This document shows positions 25,186 through 34,699 of a stretch of DNA of 64,000 nucleotides, piece after piece. Numbering within the stretch: position 1 is the first letter of the stretch; every line of letters starts with the position of its first letter. Where the stretch lies: NCBI GenBank assembly GCA_902780635.1, contig CACZGH010000012.1, forward strand, positions 40,173 through 104,172, in the 5' to 3' direction. Under the pieces are notes generated by a model. That model worked only from the letters and a program-made list of their open reading frames with translations, made no database searches and had not been told where the DNA came from. The stretch comes from an uncultured Prevotellaceae bacterium. GTDB taxonomy: Bacteria; Bacteroidota; Bacteroidia; Bacteroidales; Bacteroidaceae. The translations under genes were made by a program, and so were the position numbers.

Positions 25186-26739
25186 ATGACAGTTGAAATG
25201 ATTATTGAGCTAATCATTGTACTATTAGCTCTTTGGGTTGGTTCCAGATATGGAAGCCTTGCCCTGGGTGCCATTTCAGGCATCGGTCTAGCTATTCTTG
25301 TGTTTGGTTTTCATTTGAAACCCGGCAGTCCTCCAACAGATGTGATTTACATCATTGTGGCAGCAGTCACCTGCGCCGGCGTGCTGCAAGCGTCGGGAGG
25401 TATGGACTGGCTGATACAGATAGCGGAACGACTCCTGCGAAAACACCCCGACCGCATCACCTTCCTGGCACCGCTTTGCACCTTCTTCCTCACCGTGCTG
25501 GTAGGTACAGGCCATGTGGTCTATACCTTGATGCCCATCATCTGCGACATCGCCCTAAAGAAAGGCATCCGTCCTGAGCGCCCCTGTGGTGTGGCCAGTA
25601 TCGCCTCTCAGGTGGGTATCACCTGTTCACCTATCGCTGCCGCTGTGGTCTCTTTCGTTGCCATCTCCAATGCCAATGGCTTTGACATCACCATTCCACA
25701 GGTGCTGATGGTGTCGATCCCAGCTTGTGTCTGCGGTTTGCTGGCCGCTGCCGCCTGCTCCTACAAGCGCGGCAAAGACCTGGACAAAGACCCCGAGTTC
25801 CAAGCCAAAATCAAGGATCCCGCACAGTATGCTTATATTTATGGCAGTAGCGCCACGACCCTCGACAAAGAGATTAAGCCCGAGTCAAAGCGTGCCGTCT
25901 ATATTTTCTTAGCTGCCCTGCTCGTGATTGTTACCTTCTCTTTCGCACAGGTGTTTAAAGTCAACCTCCTGCCTGAATACAGTTCGGTGGTGTCTGACGG
26001 TAATGCCAAGACGGTGACCATCGCACCAATGTCTATCGACACGACCAGTGTTGTGGCCAAGATGGTGAACGGTGAGGAAACACACGTCACGGAGAATGTG
26101 ACGATTCCCGCCCCCAATACCGAGCCCATCACTGTGAAGACCGACGACCTGGCCAAGGCAAAGGTGGTGATAGACAAAGCCACGACCAAGAAAGACAAAC
26201 CGCTGGCTATGAACCTGGTCATCCAGATAGTGATGATATCGGCAGCCGCGCTGATGATCATATTCTGCAAGGCAGAGCCTAAGAAAGCGGTAGGCGGAGC
26301 CGTATGGCAGAGTGGTATGGTGGCCGTTGTGGCTATCTACGGTATCGCCTGGATGGCTAACACCTATTTCGACAACTATATGCCGGAGATGAAACTGATG
26401 CTAAGCGACTTGGTGACAGCCTACCCATGGGCCATCGCTTTTGCGTTCTTCATGGTGTCAGTGCTGATCAACTCACAGGGCGCCGTGGTGGTGACCATGT
26501 TGCCATTGGCCTACTCACTGGGAATCCCCGGTCCCATCCTGCTGGGTGTGTTGCCAAGTGTCTACGGCTACTTCTTCATCCCCAACTATCCGTCAGATAT
26601 CGCTACGGTCAACTTCGACCGTTCTGGCACAACCGTGATTGGTAAGTACTTGCTCAACCACAGTTTCATGATGCCAGGTCTTGTCAGTGTGATTGTCTCC
26701 ACTCTCATCGCCTATCTGCTGTCAGCGATATTCTTCTAA
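25186..26739 (+). CDS. dcuB: DcuB-type anaerobic C4-dicarboxylate transporter
   Basis: Inner-membrane antiporter expected to exchange fumarate/malate/aspartate for succinate during anaerobic growth. About 10-12 membrane spans; family segments such as GAISGIGLAILVFGFHLKPGSPP, VGTGHVVYTLMPIICD, GVASIASQVGITCSPIAAA and SVYGYFFIPNYPSDIATVNFDR are well kept. At 517 aa it is longer than the roughly 440-450 aa usual for Dcu proteins: an extra hydrophilic segment of about 75 residues (about 262-338, Thr/Val rich) lies between two membrane spans and should face the periplasm if topology is as in DcuB. Works with fumarase (34700) and the methylmalonyl-CoA genes in succinate/propionate metabolism. Confidence 0.9.
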   Translation: MTVEMIIELIIVLLALWVGSRYGSLALGAISGIGLAILVFGFHLKPGSPPTDVIYIIVAAVTCAGVLQASGGMDWLIQIAERLLRKHPDRITFLAPLCTFFLTVLVGTGHVVYTLMPIICDIALKKGIRPERPCGVASIASQVGITCSPIAAAVVSFVAISNANGFDITIPQVLMVSIPACVCGLLAAAACSYKRGKDLDKDPEFQAKIKDPAQYAYIYGSSATTLDKEIKPESKRAVYIFLAALLVIVTFSFAQVFKVNLLPEYSSVVSDGNAKTVTIAPMSIDTTSVVAKMVNGEETHVTENVTIPAPNTEPITVKTDDLAKAKVVIDKATTKKDKPLAMNLVIQIVMISAAALMIIFCKAEPKKAVGGAVWQSGMVAVVAIYGIAWMANTYFDNYMPEMKLMLSDLVTAYPWAIAFAFFMVSVLINSQGAVVVTMLPLAYSLGIPGPILLGVLPSVYGYFFIPNYPSDIATVNFDRSGTTVIGKYLLNHSFMMPGLVSVIVSTLIAYLLSAIFF

Positions 26740-26769
26740 AGACACCTGACAACTCCCACTGATCTGACA

Positions 26770-27052
26770 ACTCCCCCTATCCCCCTCCAAAGGAGGGGGG
26801 ACTTTAAACACCCGCCCAGAGCACATATGACTCTGGGCGGGTGCATTTTATAGTAACTGGCTGAAGTAAAACTTCAGCATACGGAGAAACATTGGAAACA
26901 AGCAAAAAGCTATGAGAGGAAAACGACCTCCCCTCCTTTGGAGGGGTTGGGGGAGGTATCTAGGGTAAGTATTACGAAGAGCCCATAAGACCTCCCCTCC
27001 TTTGGAGGGGCTGGGGGAGGTATGTGCTGGGAGGTATGCGCTGGGGGAGGTA
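26770..27052. repeat. GC-rich intergenic palindromic repeats
   Basis: No gene here. Contents: CCCCCTCCAAAGGAGGGGG palindrome (26780-26799); a perfect 13-bp inverted repeat CACCCGCCCAGAG (26809-26821 with 26831-26843) followed by CATTTTA, a likely terminator for dcuB; an AGTAAAACT-centred hairpin near 26863-26878; then two near-identical copies of a 34-bp block CCTCCCCTCCTTTGGAGGGG + TTGGGGGAGG at 26925-26960 and 26989-27022, and shorter GCTGGGGGAGGTAT copies up to 27052. These abut the end of the next minus-strand gene. Confidence 0.75.
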
Positions 27053-27988
27053 TTAATACACCCTCAGTTTGTCGCCGACGGCGGGGTGATAGTCGGCGGA
27101 GAGATGATTGAGTTTGTAGAGGCTGGCGAGGCGTATGCCATAGGTCTGTGCGATGGTGTACATGCTCTCGCCCTGTTTCACCACGTGTGGCACATTTTTG
27201 AAACGCCGGTCAGCTTTCTTTTGTTTTTTGCGCAGATAGAGTACCTCACCGTCACGTAAAGCCTCCCGACTGTCACGCTCATTGTATTTGGCTAAAGCCG
27301 AAGCAGACAGCCCCATCTCATGGGCGATACTTTCAAAGGTGTCACCCGGGCGCGTGTAGACATAAAAATTCTGATTATAACTATTGATGGTGTGGAATGC
27401 CACTGGGCGCTTACGTTTCACGGGCTCCTGAGGTTCCACGGAAGCCACAGCATGCTTCAGTGGGCGTGCTGTATCATACTCATAGAGTTTATAAGTCTCG
27501 ATGATGCCTATCAGTCGCTGCGCATACTGTGGGTTGGTGGCATAGCCACACTCTTTCAATCCCCTCGCCCACCCTTTATAGTCGGTGGTTTTCAGGGAGA
27601 AAAGGCGGCTGTAGCGCTCACGGTTGGCCAGGAAACGGCTGTGATCCTCATAACTCTCACGAACGGAGTCATACGCACGAAATTTCTCCTGTTTGGAATC
27701 GTCATCATGCCGGATAGTGCGTCCAGTCCACCCATGGCTTTTGATGCCGAAATGGTTGTTGCCATAGCGTGAGAGATAACTCTTGCCGGCACCGCTCTCC
27801 AGTAGTCCCTGAGCCAGAGTGATACTTGCCGGTATGCGATATTGTGCCATCTCCTCTATGGCCAAGTCTTTATATTGGTCTATATACGCCTGAAATTCTG
27901 CGTTCCACTTGATTTGCTGAGCGGATGCAGAGGAGAGTGACAGAAATAAAGACAATACGGTCAGACCGATAGTTTTCATTAAATTCAT
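27053..27988 (-). CDS. Secreted LysM-containing glucosaminidase (GH73-like)
   Basis: Peptidoglycan hydrolase, about 311 aa from ATG 27988 (MNLMKTIG; an ATG three codons later is equally possible). Signal peptide ends SASAQ. The catalytic domain (about 25-190) has IPASITLAQGLLESGAGKSYL, with the catalytic Glu of the GH73/flagellar FlgJ type, and GNNHFGIKSHGW. The C-terminal half carries two LysM-like modules (FYVYTRPGDTFESIAHEMGLS and HVVKQGESMYTIAQTYGIRL). Likely acts in cell-wall turnover in the periplasm. Confidence 0.9.
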   Translation of the reverse strand: MNLMKTIGLTVLSLFLSLSSASAQQIKWNAEFQAYIDQYKDLAIEEMAQYRIPASITLAQGLLESGAGKSYLSRYGNNHFGIKSHGWTGRTIRHDDDSKQEKFRAYDSVRESYEDHSRFLANRERYSRLFSLKTTDYKGWARGLKECGYATNPQYAQRLIGIIETYKLYEYDTARPLKHAVASVEPQEPVKRKRPVAFHTINSYNQNFYVYTRPGDTFESIAHEMGLSASALAKYNERDSREALRDGEVLYLRKKQKKADRRFKNVPHVVKQGESMYTIAQTYGIRLASLYKLNHLSADYHPAVGDKLRVY

Positions 27989-28088
27989 TTGACAGATTTT
28001 ATCCCTTGAACAATGCAATAGCGCTGTTAACTTCCAATCAGTGGCGGAGACAATGAATGATTAAGAGACACCCAGTCTACGCAATTTG

Positions 28089-28096
28089 CAAAGTTA
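28089..28096 (-). promoter_or_regulatory. -7 box upstream of LysM glucosaminidase gene
   Basis: Minus-strand TAACTTTG about 100 bp before the start codon; leader about 90 nt. No clear -33 box. Confidence 0.5.
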
Positions 28097-28225
28097 AGGG
28101 AAAATTTCTAAATTTCTATATATTTAATAAATTTTAACCGCAATGCCACAGGTGTGTCATATGAAAGGTTGCATTTGTGCACATCTGTGAAGGGGCTGAA
28201 TAAGAAGCTTTTAGGTTGAACGAAG

Positions 28226-28317
28226 AAAAAAGCCTCGACTCACGTCGGGGCTTTTCAAGATTTGAATGTTTCAGCAGTTTTGTCTATGTAGTTATTTTTT
28301 TCTTGAAAATCGTATTG
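28226..28317 (-). ncRNA. Candidate small RNA with own promoter and terminator
   Basis: On the minus strand a strong promoter (TTTG complement of 28352-28355, 20 bp, TAATTTTG complement of 28324-28331) is followed about 65 bp later by an intrinsic terminator (AAGCCCCGAC / GTCGAGGCTT, 28232-28251 region, then TTTTTTC). The predicted RNA is about 90 nt and has no ATG in any frame. TTTTCAAGA near its 5' end can pair with TCTTGAAAA just before the terminator. It lies upstream of the LysM gene, so a premature-termination leader is an alternative; a separate -7 box at 28089-28096 argues for an independent RNA. Confidence 0.5.
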
Positions 28318-28323
28318 GTGATG

Positions 28324-28355
28324 CAAAATTATGGAGAAAATTGATATAAATCAAA
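28324..28355 (-). promoter_or_regulatory. Promoter of candidate small RNA
   Basis: Minus strand TTTG (28352-28355), 20-bp spacer, TAATTTTG (28324-28331). Among the best matches to the Bacteroidota consensus in the window. Confidence 0.65.
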
Positions 28356-28532
28356 TTTTTTAGTGTTTTGAACTAAAAAAACAACGTAAACGTTTTCAGG
28401 ACATCTTTCAAAAAAAAGGAATCCAAAGATACAAAACACTGAAAATCAAACTCTTGAGTTTTCTATCTTAATTTTACATTTGAAAGGCAGGAATTTCACT
28501 TTTGCGGTTGAGAAAAAAAATGAACCAATTTA

Positions 28533-28564
28533 TTTTGTTCTAAACTTGGATTTTCTTATCTTTG
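28533..28564 (+). promoter_or_regulatory. Promoter of hflX (near-leaderless)
   Basis: TTTTG (28533-28537), 19-bp spacer, TATCTTTG (28557-28564). The expected start falls within a few bases of the ATG at 28571. Confidence 0.75.
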
Positions 28565-28570
28565 TACCTT

Positions 28571-29821
28571 ATGAAAGAATTTGTTATAACAGAAGTAAAA
28601 GCCGAGACCGCTATACTGGTGGGACTTGTCACCAAAGAGCAGGACGAGGCCAAGACCAAGGAATACTTAGACGAGCTTGAGTTTCTGGCAGACACCGCTG
28701 GAGCCGTGACCGTAAAACGATTCACACAGAAAGTGGCAGGGCCAAGTTCTGTGACATACGTAGGCAAAGGCAAGCTGCAAGAGATCAAAGACTATATCAA
28801 GGCAGAAGAAGACGCGGAGCGGGAGATTGGCATGGTGATTTTCGATGATGAGCTGACAGCCAAGCAGATGCGCAACATCGAAGCGGAACTGAAGGTTAAA
28901 ATCCTGGACCGCACCTCGCTGATACTCGACATTTTCGCCATGCGCGCACAGACCGCCAACGCCAAGACCCAGGTGGAGCTGGCACAATACCGCTATATGT
29001 TGCCACGACTACAACGGCTGTGGACCCACTTGGAACGTCAGGGAGGTGGCTCAGGCTCAGGCGGTGGTAAAGGTTCTGTAGGCCTCCGTGGACCTGGTGA
29101 GACGCAGTTGGAGATGGACCGCCGCATCATCCTTCATCGTATCACGCTACTCAAGCAACGCCTGCTGGAGATTGACAAGCAGAAAACCACCCAGCGCAAA
29201 AACCGAGGACGGTTGATCAGAGTGGCGTTGGTGGGTTATACCAATGTGGGCAAATCGACCATCATGAATCTGCTCTCCAAGAGTGAGGTTTTCGCAGAGA
29301 ACAAACTCTTCGCCACCCTCGACACCACTGTTCGCAAAGTGGTGGTGGAAAATCTCCCCTTCCTGCTGGCTGACACGGTAGGATTTATACGGAAGTTGCC
29401 CACCGACCTGGTAGACTCTTTCAAGTCGACACTCGACGAGACCCGCGAGGCCGACTTGCTTGTGCATGTAGTAGACATCTCGCATCCTGACTTCGAGGAG
29501 CAGATCAGTGTGGTGGAGAAGACCTTGGCTGAGTTGGGCTGTGCCGACAAGCCGATGATGATTGTTTTCAACAAGATCGACGCCTACCACTGGATAGACA
29601 AAGAGCCCGATGACCTGACACCTCCTACAAAAGAAAATGTGACCCTCGATGAACTGCGTCGCACCTGGATGGCCAAATTGAATGACAATTGCCTGTTCAT
29701 CTCTGCCAAAGAGAAAATCAACATCGAGGAGTTGCGAGAGACCCTCTATAAGAAGGTGAGAGAGCTGCATGTGCAGAAATATCCCTACAATGACTTCCTG
29801 TACGATGTGGAGGAAGAGTAA
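28571..29821 (+). CDS. hflX: Ribosome-splitting GTPase HflX
   Basis: GTPase of the Obg-HflX superfamily that associates with the 50S subunit and rescues or splits stalled ribosomes, 416 aa. N-terminal HflX domain (residues about 1-190, with GPSSVTYVGKGKLQEI, VIFDDELTAKQMRNIE, GLRGPGETQLEMDRR) and G domain: G1 GYTNVGKSTIMN, G2 region ATLDTTVRKV, G3 DTVGFIRKLP, G4 FNKID, G5 SAKEK. Start chosen at ATG 28571; a TTG three codons earlier overlaps the -7 box and is not credible. Probably first gene of a run ending with fumarase. Confidence 0.95.
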   Translation: MKEFVITEVKAETAILVGLVTKEQDEAKTKEYLDELEFLADTAGAVTVKRFTQKVAGPSSVTYVGKGKLQEIKDYIKAEEDAEREIGMVIFDDELTAKQMRNIEAELKVKILDRTSLILDIFAMRAQTANAKTQVELAQYRYMLPRLQRLWTHLERQGGGSGSGGGKGSVGLRGPGETQLEMDRRIILHRITLLKQRLLEIDKQKTTQRKNRGRLIRVALVGYTNVGKSTIMNLLSKSEVFAENKLFATLDTTVRKVVVENLPFLLADTVGFIRKLPTDLVDSFKSTLDETREADLLVHVVDISHPDFEEQISVVEKTLAELGCADKPMMIVFNKIDAYHWIDKEPDDLTPPTKENVTLDELRRTWMAKLNDNCLFISAKEKINIEELRETLYKKVRELHVQKYPYNDFLYDVEEE

Positions 29822-29906
29822 TTAAAAGACACCGGAAAGCCCCGAAAAACCAGAATATCCGGAAAACATAGAAACCACCTATCGCTAAATCAATTAACCC
29901 AATGAT

Positions 29907-31763
29907 ATGATAGAATACAGACAACTGACAGAGGCCGAGATTGACATCCTGGAAGAGAGAGGATGTAAGGCCGAGGACTGGGACCTGGTGACAGTACACC
30001 CAGCATTTAATGCGAGTTATATACGCAACACCTCATTTTATGGTGAGATCAAACTGGGAAAGTTTGAGAAGACCATTGAGGTGAGTAAAGGATTTTTTAA
30101 GCATTCCGGGATTAAGAGCACTACACTGCGCAATGTGACCATGGGCGACAACTGCCTCATTGAGAACATTGGCAACTTCATCAACAATTACACGTTGGGC
30201 GACGAATGCTATATCAGCAACGTCAACACGATAGAGACCACCGAGGGAGCCACCTTCGGCGAGGGCAACATGATTTCCGTGCTCAATGAGGTGGGCGACG
30301 GCAACGTCATTCTCTTCGACGGCCTGACCAGCCAATTGGCCGCCCTGATGGTGAATCACTACCGCGACAAAGAGTTGATGAAAGCCCTGAAAGAGCTGAT
30401 CATGAAAGAGACTGAGGCCAGTGTGCCCGAACGTGGCACTATCGGCAACAACGTGAAGATCATCAACACTTCAGAAATCACCAACACCCATATCAACGAC
30501 TGCTGTGAGATCATCGGCGCTTGCCGTCTGAGCGACTGTTCCATCAAGAGCATCCCTGAGGCCAGTGTCTACATCGGCTCCGGCGTCATCTGCGAGAACT
30601 CCATCATCTACGACGGCAGTTCGATACTCAACAGTGTGAAACTGGAGAACTGTTTCGTAGGCGAAGCTTGTCAGATCACCAACGGCTTTGCTGCAGAGAG
30701 CAGCATTTTCTTCGCCAACAGCTTTATGGCCAACGGTGAGGCCTGCGCCGCTTTCTGTGGTCCGTTCTCTGCCAGCCACCACAAGAGTTCGCTGCTCATC
30801 GGCGGCATGTTCTCATTCTATAATGCAGGCTCTGCCACCAATTTCAGTAACCATGCTTACAAGATGGGGCCCATGCACTACGGCATTCTGGAGCGCGGCG
30901 TGAAGACGGCCAGTGGAGCATACATTCTTATGCCCGCACACATCGGCACCTTCTCTGTCTGTTTCGGCAAACTGATGTATCACCCCGACACTCGCAACCT
31001 GCCGTTCTCCTATCTCATTGCCTACGGCGACACGATGTACCTCAATCCTGGCCGCAACCTCACCACCGTGGGATTGTATCGAGACATCCGCAAATGGCCC
31101 AAGCGTGACATGCGTCCGCGCAACGGCCAGAAGAGCATAGTCAACTTCGACTGGCTCAGTCCATTCTCTGTAGGAGAAGTTCTAGAGGGCAAAAAGATAC
31201 TGGAGCGGCTGCGCAAAGCATCCGGCGACCGTGTCTCCACTTACAACTATCATGAGTATGTGATCAAGGCCAGCCACTTGCGTCTTGGCATCAAGCTCTA
31301 TGACATGGCCCTCCATATCTTCATGGGTGCCGTGCTCAAACGCCATGCGCTGGAGCTGCCCAAGAGCCCTATCGGCACTGGCAAATGGAACGACCTCTCT
31401 GGTCTGCTTCTGCCAGAGACCGAAGAGTTGCGCCTGATAGACGACATCAAGAGTGGTGCCATCGTAGATATCTACGAAGTGCTCGACCGCTTCACCGAGA
31501 TACACAACAACTACAAGGAGTACCGCTGGACATGGGCCTACCGCCTCATCCTCGACTACTATGGTCTGGAGACATTGACAGAAGAGGATGCCGAACGCAT
31601 ACACCGTGACTATATCACCGCCCGCCGTGAATGGATCGCTGAGATACGCAAGGACGCTGAGAAAGAATACACCCTGGGCGACGTGGACATCGAGGTGCTG
31701 GAGAAATTCCTCAGCCAACTCGACAAGGAGATTGAGTTTGAAAATGAAAAGAAAGAATTATAA
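29907..31763 (+). CDS. DUF4954 family left-handed beta-helix protein
   Basis: 618-aa cytoplasmic protein of the DUF4954 family. The central part (about 70-330) shows hexapeptide-like repeats (NVTMGDNCLIENIGNFINNY, GDECYISNVNTIETTEGATFGEG, GSGVICENSIIYDGSSIL) expected to form a left-handed beta-helix as in acyl- and nucleotidyl-transferases. The C-terminal 200 residues are alpha-helical (RRPREW-type acidic helices). Members of this family are annotated only as unknown or sugar-phosphate-transferase-like; I do not assign a reaction. 86 bp after hflX and 9 bp before the M16 peptidase gene. Confidence 0.85.
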   Translation: MIEYRQLTEAEIDILEERGCKAEDWDLVTVHPAFNASYIRNTSFYGEIKLGKFEKTIEVSKGFFKHSGIKSTTLRNVTMGDNCLIENIGNFINNYTLGDECYISNVNTIETTEGATFGEGNMISVLNEVGDGNVILFDGLTSQLAALMVNHYRDKELMKALKELIMKETEASVPERGTIGNNVKIINTSEITNTHINDCCEIIGACRLSDCSIKSIPEASVYIGSGVICENSIIYDGSSILNSVKLENCFVGEACQITNGFAAESSIFFANSFMANGEACAAFCGPFSASHHKSSLLIGGMFSFYNAGSATNFSNHAYKMGPMHYGILERGVKTASGAYILMPAHIGTFSVCFGKLMYHPDTRNLPFSYLIAYGDTMYLNPGRNLTTVGLYRDIRKWPKRDMRPRNGQKSIVNFDWLSPFSVGEVLEGKKILERLRKASGDRVSTYNYHEYVIKASHLRLGIKLYDMALHIFMGAVLKRHALELPKSPIGTGKWNDLSGLLLPETEELRLIDDIKSGAIVDIYEVLDRFTEIHNNYKEYRWTWAYRLILDYYGLETLTEEDAERIHRDYITARREWIAEIRKDAEKEYTLGDVDIEVLEKFLSQLDKEIEFENEKKEL

Positions 31764-31772
31764 GAGATTGCA

Positions 31773-34673
31773 ATGAAAAAGACATTCATTTTTGCATTGA
31801 TGTGTCTTCTGAGCCTAACGGCTACCGCCAAGGACTATCATTATACGACAGTGCCTGGCGACCTCACTCAGACACGTATTTATCATTTGGAAAACGGACT
31901 GACCGTCTATCTCTCCGTCAATAAAGAGAGGCCACGGTTGCAGGCCAACATCGCCGTGCGAACCGGTTCACGCAATGACCCTGCTGAGACCACTGGTCTG
32001 GCACACTATTTAGAGCACCTCATGTTTAAAGGCACCAAGCAGTTTGGTGTCACCGACCCCGCCGCCGAGGCCCCCTACCTCGACGACATTGAGGCCCGCT
32101 ACGAGGTGTATCGCACCCTCACCGACCCTGCCGCCCGCAAACAAGCCTATCACGAGATAGACAGCGTATCGCAGTTGGCCGCCCGCTATTTTATCCCCAA
32201 TGAGTACGACAAACTGATGTCAGCCATCGGCAGCGAGGGCACTAACGCCTATACCAGCAATGACGTGACATGCTATGTGGAGAACATCCCCTCCAATGAG
32301 ATAGAAAACTGGGCACGAGTGCAGTCCGACCGTTTCCAAAACATGGTGATACGTGGTTTCCACACCGAGTTGGAAGCCGTCTATGAGGAGAAGAACATCG
32401 GTATGGCACAGGACAACCGCAAGATATGGGAGGCGCTGTATGCCAAGATGTTCCCCACGCACCCTTACGGCACCCAGACTACCATCGGCACACAGGAGCA
32501 CCTGAAGAACCCGTCGATCACCAATATCAAGAACTACTTCAAACGTTACTATGTGCCCAACAATGTGGCCATCTGTATGGCCGGTGACTTCGACCCCGAC
32601 CAGGTGATTGCCATCATCGACCGCTATTTCGGATCATGGAAACCCAGTCCCAACCTGTCGTTCCCACAGTTTGCGCCCTTGGCACCCATCACCCACCCCC
32701 TTGACACCACTGTGCTGGGCAAGGAGGCAGAATACCTGTTTATGGGCTGGCGCTTCGGACAGGCCAACAACGGACAGACCGACACGCTCAACCTCATCAG
32801 TCAGGTGCTTGCCAACGGCAAGTGCGGCCTCTTCGAGATTGACCTTGAGCAGAAGATGAAGCTCAACTCCGCCGGTGCGTTTGCTGACGAGATGGCCGAC
32901 TACTCGCCCTTCGTGCTCTATGGCTATCCCAAAGACAACCAGACCCTTGATGAAGTGAAAGCACTGCTCTTGGAAGAGTTGGGCAAACTAAAACGGGGCG
33001 AGTTTGACGACGATCTGATACCAGCAGTCATCAACAATGCCAAACTCTCCTTCTACCGCAGCATCCAGAACAACAGCAACCGCGCCAGCATGATGGTCAA
33101 TGCCTTCATCAACGGACAGAAATGGGAGGATGTGGCGCACTACGTGGAGCGAATCTCGAAAATCAGCAAACAAGACGTGGTGGACTTCGCCAACCGTTAC
33201 CTCAACGACAACTACGTCTGCGTATACAAGAAGACTGGCGACGACCCCTCACAGGTGAAAATCGACAAGCCAGAGATCACCGCCATCCCCACCAACCGCG
33301 ACCTGAGCAGTCAATTCCTCAACGAAATCAAAAACTCGTATGTGAAACCCATCGAGCCACGCTTCCTCGACTTTGAGAAAGACCTCACCATCAGCAAGAC
33401 CAAGAAAGGCTTGCCTTTGTACTACAAGCACAACGATGAAGACGGACTTTTCACGCTTGCTTTTGTCTACGACTTCGGCGAGGAGAGCGACATCAATCTC
33501 TCTTATGGTCCAGGCTATCTGGAGTATATCGGCACTGACAAGATGTCGGTGAGCGAGGTGAAGCAGGAGTTTTACAAACTAGCCTGCAACTACAGCATCA
33601 GCGTGGGTGCTTTCAACACCACCGTCAGCCTCACGGGCCTCAATGAGAGTATGCCCCAGGCACTTGCCCTGCTTGAAAACCTCATGCAAAACGCCAAGGC
33701 CGACCAGGACACCTATTCTAAATATGTGGACCTGATTTTGAAAAACCGTGAGGACAGCAAGAAAAACCAACGCAGCAACTTCAGCGCCCTGACCAACTAT
33801 GTGCAATTCGGCCCTTACAACTCAGTGCGCAATATGCTCGATGAACAGCAGTTGCGTGCCGCGAACCCACAACACTTCATCGACCTGCTCTCCGGCCTGA
33901 AAAACTATGAGCATACCGTGATGTATTATGGTCCGATGGGTGAGAAAGAACTTGACAAACTCATCACCAAGACCCACAAGACCACCAAGCGGTTGTCTCC
34001 CGTGCCCGCAGGCAAGGAATATACCGAGCAGCTCACACCCCGCAATGAGGTCTACATCGCTCCCTACGAGGCCAAGAACATCTACATGATGCAATACCAC
34101 AACGAGGGCAAGCACTTCAACCTGGACGAGGCACCCGTGCGCGTGATGTTCAACGAATACTTTGGTGGCGGCATGAACACCATCGTCTTCCAAGAGCTTC
34201 GCGAGAGCCGTGGTCTGGCCTACAGTGCATCCGCCAGCTACTCTACCCCCTTCCGTCTGAACCACCCAGAAGGTTGCTACACTTACATCATCTCTCAAAA
34301 CGACAAGATGATGGACTGCATCAAAGTCTTCAACGAGATACTTGACACCATCCCACAAAGCCAGTCAGCATTCGACATCGCCAAGCAAAGCGCCATCAAG
34401 AGTCTGCAGACAGCCCGCACCACCAAATTTGGCATCCTCAACGCCTACTACAGAGCCAAGAAACGCGGTTTCGACTTCGACCTCAACGAGCGCATCTACA
34501 AGGCGCTGCCATCGGTGACACTGCAAGACATCGTTGATTTCGAGCAGAAAAACATGGCTCGCAAGACCTACAAATACATTGTCCTGGGCGATGAAAAAGA
34601 GCTTGACATGAAGGCTCTGGAGAAAATCGGTCCCATCCACAGACTTACCACAGAGGAAATTTTCGGTTATTAA
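31773..34673 (+). CDS. Periplasmic M16-family zinc peptidase
   Basis: Insulinase/pitrilysin-type metalloprotease of 966 aa with a signal peptide (MKKTFIFALMCLLSLTATA). First M16 domain has the inverted zinc motif HYLEH (H78, E81, H82) and the third ligand in ELEAVYEEKN about 120 residues later. Second, inactive half is recognised by FNEYFGGGMNTIVFQELRES. Likely a periplasmic or outer-membrane-facing peptidase degrading peptides. In operon order after DUF4954; fumarase follows 26 bp later. Confidence 0.92.
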   Translation: MKKTFIFALMCLLSLTATAKDYHYTTVPGDLTQTRIYHLENGLTVYLSVNKERPRLQANIAVRTGSRNDPAETTGLAHYLEHLMFKGTKQFGVTDPAAEAPYLDDIEARYEVYRTLTDPAARKQAYHEIDSVSQLAARYFIPNEYDKLMSAIGSEGTNAYTSNDVTCYVENIPSNEIENWARVQSDRFQNMVIRGFHTELEAVYEEKNIGMAQDNRKIWEALYAKMFPTHPYGTQTTIGTQEHLKNPSITNIKNYFKRYYVPNNVAICMAGDFDPDQVIAIIDRYFGSWKPSPNLSFPQFAPLAPITHPLDTTVLGKEAEYLFMGWRFGQANNGQTDTLNLISQVLANGKCGLFEIDLEQKMKLNSAGAFADEMADYSPFVLYGYPKDNQTLDEVKALLLEELGKLKRGEFDDDLIPAVINNAKLSFYRSIQNNSNRASMMVNAFINGQKWEDVAHYVERISKISKQDVVDFANRYLNDNYVCVYKKTGDDPSQVKIDKPEITAIPTNRDLSSQFLNEIKNSYVKPIEPRFLDFEKDLTISKTKKGLPLYYKHNDEDGLFTLAFVYDFGEESDINLSYGPGYLEYIGTDKMSVSEVKQEFYKLACNYSISVGAFNTTVSLTGLNESMPQALALLENLMQNAKADQDTYSKYVDLILKNREDSKKNQRSNFSALTNYVQFGPYNSVRNMLDEQQLRAANPQHFIDLLSGLKNYEHTVMYYGPMGEKELDKLITKTHKTTKRLSPVPAGKEYTEQLTPRNEVYIAPYEAKNIYMMQYHNEGKHFNLDEAPVRVMFNEYFGGGMNTIVFQELRESRGLAYSASASYSTPFRLNHPEGCYTYIISQNDKMMDCIKVFNEILDTIPQSQSAFDIAKQSAIKSLQTARTTKFGILNAYYRAKKRGFDFDLNERIYKALPSVTLQDIVDFEQKNMARKTYKYIVLGDEKELDMKALEKIGPIHRLTTEEIFGY

Positions 34674-34699
34674 CTATTTAACATTAAATCCAAATCATT

